The position numbers and the translations under genes were made by a program. Below are positions 51,238 through 59,795 of a stretch of DNA of 64,000 nucleotides, in pieces. Source of the DNA: Planctomycetota bacterium. GTDB taxonomy: Bacteria > Planctomycetota > UBA1135 > JACQFD01. Below the pieces are notes generated by a model. That model ran no database searches, was not told where the DNA came from, and saw only the letters and a list, made by a program, of their open reading frames with translations. Position 1 is the stretch's first letter. Every line of letters starts with the position of its first letter. The stretch is from positions 22,969 through 86,968 of the forward strand of contig JACQFD010000007.1 in NCBI GenBank assembly GCA_016200225.1. The letters are read 5' to 3'.

Positions 51238-52215
51238 GTGATTGCAATTCAGAAGAAGTCAATTCTACTGATCGACGACGGGGATGAGTGTCGTGGCTTG
51301 ACGCGCGAACTCTTGTCGGGCTTGGGTTATCGCTGTATGGAGGCCGAGGACGGTGAGAAAGGCCTCGCGCTGGCAACGAAAGATTTGCCGGATCTCGTTC
51401 TACTCGACGTGCGCATGCCGCGTATGGACGGATTCGAGACGGCGCGGCTCTACCGGGAAACTATTTCCAGCCGCACGCCGATTGTCATGCTGACGGCGCT
51501 CGACGACATCGACACGCGCGTCCGATCGATTCAAGCCGGCGCGAACGATGTTTTAACAAAACCGACCGAGCGCAATTTATTAAGAGTCCGAATTGAAACA
51601 TTGCTCGAACAGGAAGTCTTATACGACAAATTCGCCGCGACGCAGCAAGTGGCGCTTGCGCTCACGAAAGCCATGGAGGCAAAGTCGCGATTCACGAGCG
51701 GCCACAGCCAGCGAACGGGACTCTGGGCGCAAAAAATCGGCCTCGAACTGGGCCTTGGAGAGGACCGCGCGTCGATTCTAAGAATCGCGGGATGCCTGCA
51801 TGATATTGGTAAGATTGGAGTGCCCGACTCGCTTCTCGAAAAACCGGCGCGCCTTACCGACGACGAAATAGCCGTGATGCGCACGCACCCGATCATTGGC
51901 GAACTTATATTAAAAGCAGGCGACGCGGATCCGATTATTATCAAATGCGGGCGCAGCCACCACGAGCGCATGGACGGCCGGGGTTATCCGGACGGCGTCC
52001 GGGGCGCCGACCTGCCGATCGATGTTCGTATTGTAACGGTCGCCGACGTATTCGATGCCATGACGTCGCGCCGTCCGTATCAAAATCCGCTCGCGCCGGT
52101 CGAATCCGTGAAATTGTTAAAAGAAGCGATCGACGAAGGACAGCTCGACGGAGAAGTCGTGCGAGTCATCATCGATCTCGTAAATTCAAAACGAATCTAT
52201 GGCGCGTATTGTTAA
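51238..52215 (+). CDS. HD-GYP response regulator (c-di-GMP phosphodiesterase)
   Basis: A 325-residue protein from a GTG at 51238. AGGA at 51228-51231 provides a ribosome site, and there is no ATG in frame nearby. The receiver (1-125) has ILLIDDGDE, phosphoacceptor D57 in VLLDVRMPRMDG, and the KPTE lysine. The HD-GYP domain (about 140-320) shows SGHSQRTG, CLHDIGKIGVP and HHERMDGRGYPDG, then TVADVFDAMTSRRPY, all family residues intact. It should degrade c-di-GMP in the cytoplasm under control of phosphorylation. It diverges from a histidine kinase gene, which may be its partner. In this flagellated organism it could affect motility or attachment. Confidence 0.93.
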   Translation: MIAIQKKSILLIDDGDECRGLTRELLSGLGYRCMEAEDGEKGLALATKDLPDLVLLDVRMPRMDGFETARLYRETISSRTPIVMLTALDDIDTRVRSIQAGANDVLTKPTERNLLRVRIETLLEQEVLYDKFAATQQVALALTKAMEAKSRFTSGHSQRTGLWAQKIGLELGLGEDRASILRIAGCLHDIGKIGVPDSLLEKPARLTDDEIAVMRTHPIIGELILKAGDADPIIIKCGRSHHERMDGRGYPDGVRGADLPIDVRIVTVADVFDAMTSRRPYQNPLAPVESVKLLKEAIDEGQLDGEVVRVIIDLVNSKRIYGAYC

Positions 52216-52423
52216 ATTTATTATTATTGGCGGCTTCATAAGTATCTCGACGAGCGCGAGGCCCTTCGCCGCGGACGAAGGAGTGGGGTCGCCGACACAA
52301 GGGCCGTGCGCGGGTCGAGAGTGCGACGAAACCACTTTTAGACTTGCCGTCCATTTTTCGCGCTGGCTCCGTATGCTTTGCCGAAATGAAGCGGCTCGCA
52401 CTCGTACTGGCTCCCGGTTTTGA
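52199..52423 (+). CDS. Possible small secreted peptide (74 residues)
   Basis: A 74-codon frame starting inside the end of the HD-GYP gene and ending inside the DJ-1-like gene. Its first 26 residues look like a signal peptide (RIVKFIIIGGFISISTSARPFAA). The remainder, with CAGRECDE, has no known match by eye. The double overlap and lack of a ribosome site make it doubtful; the 170-base gap between the neighbours otherwise has no gene. Confidence 0.25.
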   Translation: MARIVKFIIIGGFISISTSARPFAADEGVGSPTQGPCAGRECDETTFRLAVHFSRWLRMLCRNEAARTRTGSRF

Positions 52424-52970
52424 AGAGATAGAAGCGGCCTCGTTCGTCTCGATTTTTGGATGGACGCGAGCCATCGAGGGATTGGAGCCGATTTTTGTGG
52501 ATCCGGTTGCCACCGAACGCGAAGTTTCGGGCGCCAACGGACTCTTGGTTCGGATCACGAATCGAATTGGTGAAATCGAACCGTCGCATTATGCCGGAGC
52601 GGCCGTACCCGGCGGCGCATTTGAGAAGGGATATTCGCACGCGACCGATACGCCCGTGCTCGATTTCCTGCGCGCTATTGATAATAAAGGAGGATTCCTT
52701 TCGTCGACAGGCACCGGCTCGCGCGCGCTCGCGGCCGCGGGAATCCTGGTGGGCCGCCGCGCGACAACGTTTCCATTTGCCGACGGGCGGCACCGCGCTT
52801 TTCTGCATGAATGCGGCGCCACCGTAACCGACGGCCCCGTCGAACACGATGCTACAATTATCACGGGAAACTCGCCGTGGGTCGCGCGGGATACGGCGCT
52901 CGAATTGTTAAGTGCGCTGGCGGGCGACCGCGCCGTCGCCGCGGTCAAGCGGTCGATGGGATCTAAATAA
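52386..52970 (+). CDS. DJ-1/PfpI-family protein lacking the nucleophile cysteine
   Basis: A 194-residue protein. It starts KRLALVLAPGFEEIEAASF, the standard DJ-1/PfpI beginning with the conserved Glu in the FEEIE segment. The oxyanion region is AAVPGGAFEKGY. At the nucleophile elbow the family has a Cys (ICxG pattern); here the sequence is FLSSTGTGSRALAAAG, so the Cys is replaced by Ser107. The family block GRRATTFP follows as normal. Without the Cys, peptidase, deglycase or chaperone-redox roles are unlikely; it may bind a ligand. The ATG at 52386 is used. The next gene converges, 13 bases beyond the stop. Confidence 0.84.
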   Translation: MKRLALVLAPGFEEIEAASFVSIFGWTRAIEGLEPIFVDPVATEREVSGANGLLVRITNRIGEIEPSHYAGAAVPGGAFEKGYSHATDTPVLDFLRAIDNKGGFLSSTGTGSRALAAAGILVGRRATTFPFADGRHRAFLHECGATVTDGPVEHDATIITGNSPWVARDTALELLSALAGDRAVAAVKRSMGSK

Positions 52971-52983
52971 TCTTGTATTTATA

Positions 52984-54705
52984 TTAATGATCTTTTTGCG
53001 ATTCGGGCGAATCCTCGTCCATGGGTTCGATCGGAGGTTCCTCCGGCTCGTCATTCGAAAAATTGATCAATTTCGGTACATGAATGATGTTTTCGCCGGT
53101 CGAAAGCACCGTGAGTTTGTCGACGGCGATTTGTTGGTTTTCGCGGATGCGTACGCCCCACGTCCCAATTGTTAATTTACCGATATTGAGGCGCGCGCCC
53201 GGCGGCAACGCGGCGACGGGTTGCGCCTTTCCGTCGACGACGACGCGAACATTGCGTTTTGCGCGCTCTTGAAACGCCACTGAAAGCGCGGCGGGGGCGT
53301 TGGTCTCTTCTTTGGTTAATTCAATATTACCGAGAGGCTCGACGGCACCGCCTTTGATCGGAATGACCTTCCGCGCGAACCCCTGCGCTTCGACGACGAC
53401 GACCGCCGGCACCGGCGTCTCGGATCCTTCGATTTGAAAGGATCCGTCGCGATTGGTCCGCGTGTCTTTTCTGCAAAAAGGAAGGATCGGAACGATAATT
53501 TGATTCTGGCCGCCGCACATTTGTAATAATTCGCCCATGGCGCGTCCGATGTCGCACGATTCGATGCGCACTCTCGCATTGGCGACCGCGTTTCCCGAGG
53601 AAACTACAGTTCCAGAGATTGGAAATTTCCAAACAAACGAGAACTGCGCACGCGAAAGATTCGTGTCGCCCGCTTTTAACAAAACAGGCCGCATCGCCGG
53701 ATTCGCGACGCCTGCGTCGGAAAAGGCGCGCACTTGAAACCACTCTCCGACTGGAATGCCTTCGATCTTGACTTCGCGCTCGCCGGGTCGCGGCGACACG
53801 ACGCCGATTTTTTCGAATGGAAACGTGTGCGTCGCGGATTCGTCGTTCGGTAATAATACAATTCTTGGCGGCACCGCGTTCAAAGGCAGCGGATCGATGA
53901 CGACCGAAAGAGCCTCGCCCTTTCTTAATATAAATCGATTTTCGTCGAACTCGAGCGCCTGCCCGGGAAATAGCATGATCGACTCGCGGCGCGTTTCGCG
54001 GCCCGGCGCAGAAAAGTAAATTATCAAATTTCCCGGAACGACGCTGCTGAAGAAGAACGCGCCGTCTTTTTCAGTGGTCGTCGACGATCCGTCGATTTCG
54101 ACGCGCGCGCCGGCGACCGGTTTGCCGTCTTCGTCGAAAAGCTGGCCGCGGACGTTTCCCCAATTGCCAAAATCAATTGTTAAATCGCCCGTCTGTTTCG
54201 GTAATAATCGCACTTCGCGTCGAATCTTCGGTTTTGCATACGATTCGATCTCGATCATTCCAACGCATGGATAAAGTCGTGGAATTTCAAATCCGCCATG
54301 TTCGTTGGTCGTCGAACTGACGCCTTCGTTCAGACCTTCGACGAATTTTAGCGTTGCACCCGCGCATGCGTTTTTTCCATCGGTAAGGCGGCCCCGCAAC
54401 GTCGCGGATTTTCCATTTCCAAGCATTCCGAAAGTTGAATTGGGCGCGAGGGATTCGACATCGGAAGTCCGCCAGATGAGTACATCGACGTCCACCGATT
54501 CATTGCGTTCCGCCGCACTAGCGTCCGACGCGACGGCGACATCGCGATCCCCGTTTTTCGGTGAATCGGATTCCATCGTGTATTCGATCGCCGGTGCGTC
54601 GACGACCCGCGAAGGTCCTCCCGTAAAGGCGGCGAAATAGATGACGGCTCCGACGGCCGCAATCGCGACCGTGAGCAGAAGCGCACGTTTCAATGGAAAT
54701 GACAT
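52984..54705 (-). CDS. Membrane-anchored carboxypeptidase-regulatory-like protein
   Basis: A 573-residue protein. A membrane helix or signal anchor lies at about 8-27 (LLLTVAIAAVGAVIYFAAF), followed by an acidic stretch of low complexity. The rest has four or five beta-sandwich modules: TLRGRLTDGKNACAGATLKF, NVRGQLFDEDGKPVAGARVEID (shown in part), then ISGTVVSSGNAVANARVRIE, each with an adjoining D-G-x-F-x-I turn. A pair of Cys near residue 390 and 406 may form a disulfide. The last 20 residues are highly acidic (DEPEEPPIEPMDEDSPE). It is the third protein of this type in the window, but far from the first two. It is single, divergent from the radical SAM gene across about 150 bases. Confidence 0.75.
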   Translation of the reverse strand: MSFPLKRALLLTVAIAAVGAVIYFAAFTGGPSRVVDAPAIEYTMESDSPKNGDRDVAVASDASAAERNESVDVDVLIWRTSDVESLAPNSTFGMLGNGKSATLRGRLTDGKNACAGATLKFVEGLNEGVSSTTNEHGGFEIPRLYPCVGMIEIESYAKPKIRREVRLLPKQTGDLTIDFGNWGNVRGQLFDEDGKPVAGARVEIDGSSTTTEKDGAFFFSSVVPGNLIIYFSAPGRETRRESIMLFPGQALEFDENRFILRKGEALSVVIDPLPLNAVPPRIVLLPNDESATHTFPFEKIGVVSPRPGEREVKIEGIPVGEWFQVRAFSDAGVANPAMRPVLLKAGDTNLSRAQFSFVWKFPISGTVVSSGNAVANARVRIESCDIGRAMGELLQMCGGQNQIIVPILPFCRKDTRTNRDGSFQIEGSETPVPAVVVVEAQGFARKVIPIKGGAVEPLGNIELTKEETNAPAALSVAFQERAKRNVRVVVDGKAQPVAALPPGARLNIGKLTIGTWGVRIRENQQIAVDKLTVLSTGENIIHVPKLINFSNDEPEEPPIEPMDEDSPESQKDH

Positions 54706-54858
54706 GGAGAGTTGGAGCGGACTTGAACGGCCTTACGCAGGAGTTTTCAGAATTCGGTTGAATGGGCAAGCAACGGGCCACGTTCGCCGCTGGTGGTTCA
54801 AAATAAGCGATCGCCGGGCCGATGGTTTCAAATTCGCGTTCGCGATTATTCTGTCCGC

Positions 54859-55692
54859 GTGACTTCGCCTCTCACCATTCTCGATCACGGTCGCATCGAC
54901 GGGAAAATGGTCTATCCAGTCCGTTCGCGACGCAGCCGCGGCATTTCGATCGGGATCAATCTGTTTCCGCACAAGAAAGTTTGCGACCTCGATTGTATTT
55001 ATTGTGAAGTGGACAATCCGGGGACTTCGGGGATCCAGCCGTCGTCGGAATTATTAAAATCGGAATTGCAACAATATTTCACGGAAATCAAAGCGGGGAG
55101 ATTATTCACAAACGAGCGGATTAATGATATTGCATTTTCAGGCGACGGCGAACCTACGATTTCGCCGATGTTCGCGGAGGCGGTTCGCATCGCGGCCGCG
55201 ACGCGCGCGGAATTCGCGAATCGCGAATTGAAGTTAGTATTGATCACCGACGCGCTGACGCTCCACCGGCCCGCGACGCGCGCCGCCGTCGAAGAATTGT
55301 TACAACACAACGGAGAAATCTGGGCGAAACTCGACGCGGGAACCGAGGAATATTATAAAATCGTCGATCGCGGCAACGCGCCGCTCGAACGGCAGTTTAA
55401 TAATATCCGCGAATTCGGAATCATTCATCCGCTCGTCGTCCAATCGATGTTTCTGCGCGTCCACGGCGTCCCGCCACCGGAGGCCGAAGTGGATGCTTAT
55501 ATCGATAGAATTCGAAAATTGATCGCGGACGGCGTCAAAATGATACGAATCGACGCCTACACGGTCGCGCGGCCGACGACGGAAAGTTATGCGACGGCGC
55601 TCGCCGACGCCGAACTCGACGCCATCGCGGCGCGCGTGCGCGCGGCGATCGGCCCACGGCCGCCCGTCGAGACTTATTATTCTAAATCTTAA
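54859..55692 (+). CDS. Radical SAM protein of the COG0731 (wyosine-synthase-like) group
   Basis: A 277-residue enzyme from a GTG at 54859. The start LDHGRIDGKMVYPVRSRRSRGISIGINLFP (here in parts: VYPVRSRRSRGISIGINLFP) is characteristic of COG0731. The iron-sulfur motif is CDLDCIYC, a C-x3-C-x2-C (C42, C46, C49). The SAM-binding region shows IAFSGDGEPTISP. The C-terminal half has EIWAKLDAGTEEYYK and PLVVQSMFLR, as in this group. Archaeal relatives make wyosine in tRNA-Phe; the bacterial members have no proven substrate. It is a single gene on the plus strand; an in-frame extension to 54793 has no family features. Confidence 0.87.
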   Translation: MTSPLTILDHGRIDGKMVYPVRSRRSRGISIGINLFPHKKVCDLDCIYCEVDNPGTSGIQPSSELLKSELQQYFTEIKAGRLFTNERINDIAFSGDGEPTISPMFAEAVRIAAATRAEFANRELKLVLITDALTLHRPATRAAVEELLQHNGEIWAKLDAGTEEYYKIVDRGNAPLERQFNNIREFGIIHPLVVQSMFLRVHGVPPPEAEVDAYIDRIRKLIADGVKMIRIDAYTVARPTTESYATALADAELDAIAARVRAAIGPRPPVETYYSKS

Positions 55693-55698
55693 ATTTAA

Positions 55699-58623
55699 TT
55701 AATCCTTTTCGGCGCCCCGCAAATCGAGCGGCGCCGCGCGGGCCCTTGCGGAGCGGGCGTCGTCGGGCCGCCCGAGCTTTTCGTAAAGAAGCGCCGCGGT
55801 CCGCAGGATTGCGGGATCGGGCGGATTTTCCGCCAGCGACGGTGTTAACAATTCGAGAGCCCGCGCATACTCGCGGGTTTCGCCGAGAATCGCCGCGCAA
55901 TGCATTCGAAGCGCGCGATCGATTTCCGGCGCCGCGTTCTTGCCGATTTCGATTTGTAACATTTCGGCGAGGCGCGAAAGTCGGGCGATTCCTTCGCCGT
56001 TTGTCTGCCGTCGCGCCCGCCGCGATTCGACCGACGCCGCCGCCAGCGCTTCGGCGGGACTTGCGGGCTGTTCGAGTTTTTTATTATATTCAGGATGCGC
56101 CGCGAGAAACGCTTCGAATAAAATTGTAATGACATCCTGGTTCGGCTCGCGGACACGCGCGTCGAGAAGCGCGCGCCATGCGCCGGCATCGTCTTCATCG
56201 AGAAGTCCGCGCGCTTTTACAATACTAATGTTCGTGCCGGCCATTTGCAGGAGCCGGGGAACCGCGGGTCCGTCCACTCCGAGAAATCGCGCAACTTCCC
56301 GCGGCATTGCGGCGCGCGACCCGAAGAAACGTAAATTTTCCGAAACGGTTTGTTTATGATAAAGATTTCGCGCCGCGCGAAACTCCAATATTTGATTCCA
56401 ATCCGCGATTTCCGGCCCGGGAATTCCGTCGATCGCCGGACGAAAAACGCAAAGAGCGCCGAGGAATCGGAGGGGATCCTCGAGACCGACGGACTTGAGA
56501 TCCTGGCGCACGCCGTCGGCGCGCCCGCGCGCCGCAAATGTAGTTAAATTCAATTGTAATGATTCGCGCGCGCCGACAAGCACGGCGTCGCCCGTTGGAT
56601 TGATCCAAAGCGCGCAGATGGGAAACGCGGCCGCGAAACTACGGAAAATGGCGCACGATTCGTCGGTGTGCATTTCATAGAGCGGCAGCCAGTGGGCCGC
56701 GACGCCCCCCCGCGAAAGCGCGCGACCTACGAGTTTAAAATAATCCGTTGTATACAAATTCGCGGCGCCCGACACCCACGGATGGATCGGATCGCTCGTG
56801 ATGACGTCGAAAGCCTCGGCCGTCCCCGCATCGACGGACCGGGCTCTTTCCACGAGAAATCGCCGGCCGTCTTGAATTATTAAATTTACATTTTTTCGGT
56901 CGAGAACGTTATGATTCCATTCATTAAACTTCCGCGTCGCGGCCGGAACCTCGGGCGAAAGTTCCGCAATGGTTACATCGATGCCCGGATGCGCCGCGAC
57001 GGCGCCCGCGGTCACACCCGCGCCAAGGCCGACGACGAGCGCGCGCCGCGGATCGCGACATAACATTACGGGAAGATGGCCGAGAACATATTGATTGCGA
57101 AGCGCCTCGAAATCGGTGCTCGCCTCTTTCTTACCATTAATCGCAAAATCCAGCGCGGTTTTTCCGCTCGGGGATTTTCGTTCATAAACATCCGCCGTCG
57201 CCGACGCTCCCTCGACGTGAATGATGGAAATCTCACTCATGCGCGGAGGCGCCGGCGCGGGCCCGCTTTCGAGCGACGCGGGCGGGGCCGGTTCGCCGGC
57301 GAGCGGACCGTAAAGCCACAATCGGAATCGCGCGGGGTCGACGGGCGCGCCCATTTGTAAAATAATAAATCCGCAGATTGCTAATATTGAGAAAAATCGC
57401 AGGTTGCCGCGCGCCGTCGCGGCGGCCGCGATTATCATGATGAATCCGGCGCCCGCGAGCGTCGCGTGCATGCCGAAGGCCGGAATAAGAATAAAAGTAA
57501 CCGCGAGCGAAGCCGCGATTCCACCGATCGTATTGCATGCATAGACGGAGCCGAGGGCGGACGCGGAATGCCCCCCGATCCTGCGTACGAGGCACGGAAA
57601 TACGAATCCGGAAGCGAGCGCGGGCGGCGCGAGTACGGATGCGGCGACGGCCAGATTGCCGACGGCGCCGAAAGTTAAATTTAATTCTTTTGGCGCTTCC
57701 ATGCGAAGGCGCGTCCCGGCCCCGATAAGTATATAAAGCGATTCGATGGTGGCGGCGCCGAGGATTAAGTAACAAAATGCGAGCGACTGCGGCGACACGG
57801 TTCGGAAACGATTGGCCGCCGCGGCTCCGATGACAATTCCGAAAAGATAGATCGCGAGCGTCGCCGTGATCGCGTAGGTCGTGCCGCCGAGAACTTGATA
57901 CAAAAGCCGGTTCAAAATCGTCTCGCCCGTGATCGCCACCGCGCCCGTCAGAAATGCCTGCGACAAAACCCATTTCGCGGGAGCGTGTTCACTCAAATTG
58001 TTATCTGTAATCTCGGGCGCCGCGGTGCCGCGCAATCCAAAACCCGCGAGAGCCGCGAGGGAGTGGCCCGCGCACGCGACGGCGGCGCTGCCCGCGATTC
58101 CCGCGAACTCGAGGAGCGCGCAACCCGCGGCAACGACGCCGAGCGCGCCGCCGAGCGTATTGATAATATATAAATGCGAGGCGCGCCGGGCATTCGCACG
58201 GGCCGCCGCACAGAGCAGCGGAAGCGATGCCCCCATCATAAATGTTGGAATCGCCAGAATCGCCGCGCACAGTACCGGCGGCGCCGCGCGATCTGTTAAT
58301 AATCGAATGGCGAACGGAAGCGCGATCGAGAAAGAGGCGGCCGCGGCTTCCGCGCATGCATAGAGACGTGCGACGCGCGCGCCCTCGACTCGAACGCGCG
58401 ATGCGCACGCGGCGCCAAGCGACAGACCTCCGAAAAACGTCGCCAACACGAGCGCGAGCGCGGGCGCGGTGGCACCCGACGCAATGGAAACGAGCCGCAG
58501 CCAGATCATTTCATTGATCAAGCCCGCCGCGCCCCCCGCCAACGCGGCGACGATGGCTCCGGTTGGAAGTTTGTCCGGGGTCTTCAAGAAAATGTTAGTG
58601 TTTGATGCCGAGGCTGCCGCCAT
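55699..58623 (-). CDS. Multidomain membrane protein: transporter-like half, spermidine-synthase-like domain, TPR tail
   Basis: About 974 residues. Residues 15-430 hold roughly twelve to fourteen hydrophobic helices in an MFS-like arrangement, beginning AALAGGAAGLINEMIWLRL, the start typical of spermidine-synthase-fused membrane proteins. Residues about 470-720 form the methyltransferase-like fold: SGKTALDFAINGKKEAST, ALVVGLGAGVTAG, the acidic VTIAELSPEV and FDVITSDPIHPW. The last 150 residues are TPR-like helices. The polyamine-synthase Asp pair seems partly kept (ITSDPIHP in place of the YDVIIxD-x-x-D/P pattern), so activity and substrate are unclear. The start is ambiguous: ATG at 58623 or 58638, the latter sharing a CATG with the divergent gene. 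Confidence 0.85.
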   Translation of the reverse strand: MAAASASNTNIFLKTPDKLPTGAIVAALAGGAAGLINEMIWLRLVSIASGATAPALALVLATFFGGLSLGAACASRVRVEGARVARLYACAEAAAASFSIALPFAIRLLTDRAAPPVLCAAILAIPTFMMGASLPLLCAAARANARRASHLYIINTLGGALGVVAAGCALLEFAGIAGSAAVACAGHSLAALAGFGLRGTAAPEITDNNLSEHAPAKWVLSQAFLTGAVAITGETILNRLLYQVLGGTTYAITATLAIYLFGIVIGAAAANRFRTVSPQSLAFCYLILGAATIESLYILIGAGTRLRMEAPKELNLTFGAVGNLAVAASVLAPPALASGFVFPCLVRRIGGHSASALGSVYACNTIGGIAASLAVTFILIPAFGMHATLAGAGFIMIIAAAATARGNLRFFSILAICGFIILQMGAPVDPARFRLWLYGPLAGEPAPPASLESGPAPAPPRMSEISIIHVEGASATADVYERKSPSGKTALDFAINGKKEASTDFEALRNQYVLGHLPVMLCRDPRRALVVGLGAGVTAGAVAAHPGIDVTIAELSPEVPAATRKFNEWNHNVLDRKNVNLIIQDGRRFLVERARSVDAGTAEAFDVITSDPIHPWVSGAANLYTTDYFKLVGRALSRGGVAAHWLPLYEMHTDESCAIFRSFAAAFPICALWINPTGDAVLVGARESLQLNLTTFAARGRADGVRQDLKSVGLEDPLRFLGALCVFRPAIDGIPGPEIADWNQILEFRAARNLYHKQTVSENLRFFGSRAAMPREVARFLGVDGPAVPRLLQMAGTNISIVKARGLLDEDDAGAWRALLDARVREPNQDVITILFEAFLAAHPEYNKKLEQPASPAEALAAASVESRRARRQTNGEGIARLSRLAEMLQIEIGKNAAPEIDRALRMHCAAILGETREYARALELLTPSLAENPPDPAILRTAALLYEKLGRPDDARSARARAAPLDLRGAEKD

Positions 58624-58663
58624 CGTAACGATATTCATGTCGTCAAACCCAATTCCACCGTCG

Positions 58664-59785
58664 ATGGCGGGAATTCCGTTTCGCGGAATCGGCGCGTGGA
58701 CATTGTTTATGATTGTCGGCATTCAGTCGCGACCGACGTCCACCGCAACGAATCCGACCGAGCGGGAAGCGGCCCTTGAACGGTCGGGCGATTTTGGAGG
58801 CGCGGCGCGCGCGCTCGAACCCCTGCTCGCGAGCGCGCCCGCGGACGCGGCCCTGAATGCAAAGATCGGATCATTATGGTCCGCCGCCGAACATTATGAA
58901 AACGCCGAAAAATTTCTTTCGAAGGCCGTCGAAATCGCGCCGGGCGAAAGAAACTACTGGCTCTCGTTGGGCGAAGCGAGGATTCGCGGCCAACAATTTC
59001 ACCCGGCGATGGAGGCTTTCCTTCGCGCGGAAAAAATCGATGACTCCGACGGCAAAGCCGGCAACGGCATCGGCGCTTGTTACTTTTCACTCGGCGACCG
59101 GGACTCCGCGAAACAATATTTACAAAGAGCGGCCGCCCGAAATGCAAGAATGATCGGTCCGCGGCATCTCCTGGGGCGGATCGCGCTCGACGAGGGTTTG
59201 TTCGATTCGGCGATTCAACAATTCAAGGAATGTCTACAATTGGATCCGCGCGACTCCGAATCGCAATTCCGCTTGGGCCTCGCGTTTCGCCGCGCCGGTT
59301 CTCCGGAGGAAGCGGAGCGGGCATTTCGCGCGGCGATCGCGGAGGATCCATTGCATTTGGGGGCGCGGATGAACCTCGGACAAGTATTAAATTTAATGAA
59401 ACGCGATTCGGAAGGACTCGCCGAAATCGAGGCGCACGGCAAAGTCGCGCGGAACAAGCAAATATTAACATTCGCGACGGCCTCGCTGCGGCTCGATCCA
59501 AGCGATGCCCACTCTCGCGCCGTCGTCGGCAGCGCGCTCCTCAATCTCGAATTGTATGGAGAGGCTCTTGCGCAATTCCGCGAAGCACTTCGATCCAAGA
59601 AAGCGCCCGTTTCGGCGTTGGTGGGGGCGGCGCGCGCCTGCGCCGGGCTCGGAGAACACAATGCACAATTACAATATGCACAAAAAGCGCTGACGGTTCT
59701 GGAAAACGATCCGCGCGCGACGGCGGGCGAACTCGAACTCGTGCGCGGCCTGATCGCGGCGGCGTCCAGCAAACCCTCCAAATAG
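58664..59785 (+). CDS. TPR repeat protein
   Basis: About 373 residues from ATG 58664; an ATG at 58637 would add nine residues. A weak N-terminal hydrophobic segment (GAWTLFMIVGIQ) could be a signal. From residue 45 onward nearly all is TPR: EREAALERSGDFGGAARALEPLL (in part), then AAEHYENAEKFLSKAVEIAPGE, DSAIQQFKECLQLDPRDSES, and RRAGSPEEAERAFRAAIAEDP, each 34 residues apart. TPRs mediate protein contacts. The CRTAC1 gene starts ten bases downstream, a pairing frequently seen in Planctomycetota and Acidobacteriota; the two may form one secreted or periplasmic complex. Confidence 0.85.
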   Translation: MAGIPFRGIGAWTLFMIVGIQSRPTSTATNPTEREAALERSGDFGGAARALEPLLASAPADAALNAKIGSLWSAAEHYENAEKFLSKAVEIAPGERNYWLSLGEARIRGQQFHPAMEAFLRAEKIDDSDGKAGNGIGACYFSLGDRDSAKQYLQRAAARNARMIGPRHLLGRIALDEGLFDSAIQQFKECLQLDPRDSESQFRLGLAFRRAGSPEEAERAFRAAIAEDPLHLGARMNLGQVLNLMKRDSEGLAEIEAHGKVARNKQILTFATASLRLDPSDAHSRAVVGSALLNLELYGEALAQFREALRSKKAPVSALVGAARACAGLGEHNAQLQYAQKALTVLENDPRATAGELELVRGLIAAASSKPSK

Positions 59786-59795
59786 TCGCGAACGC

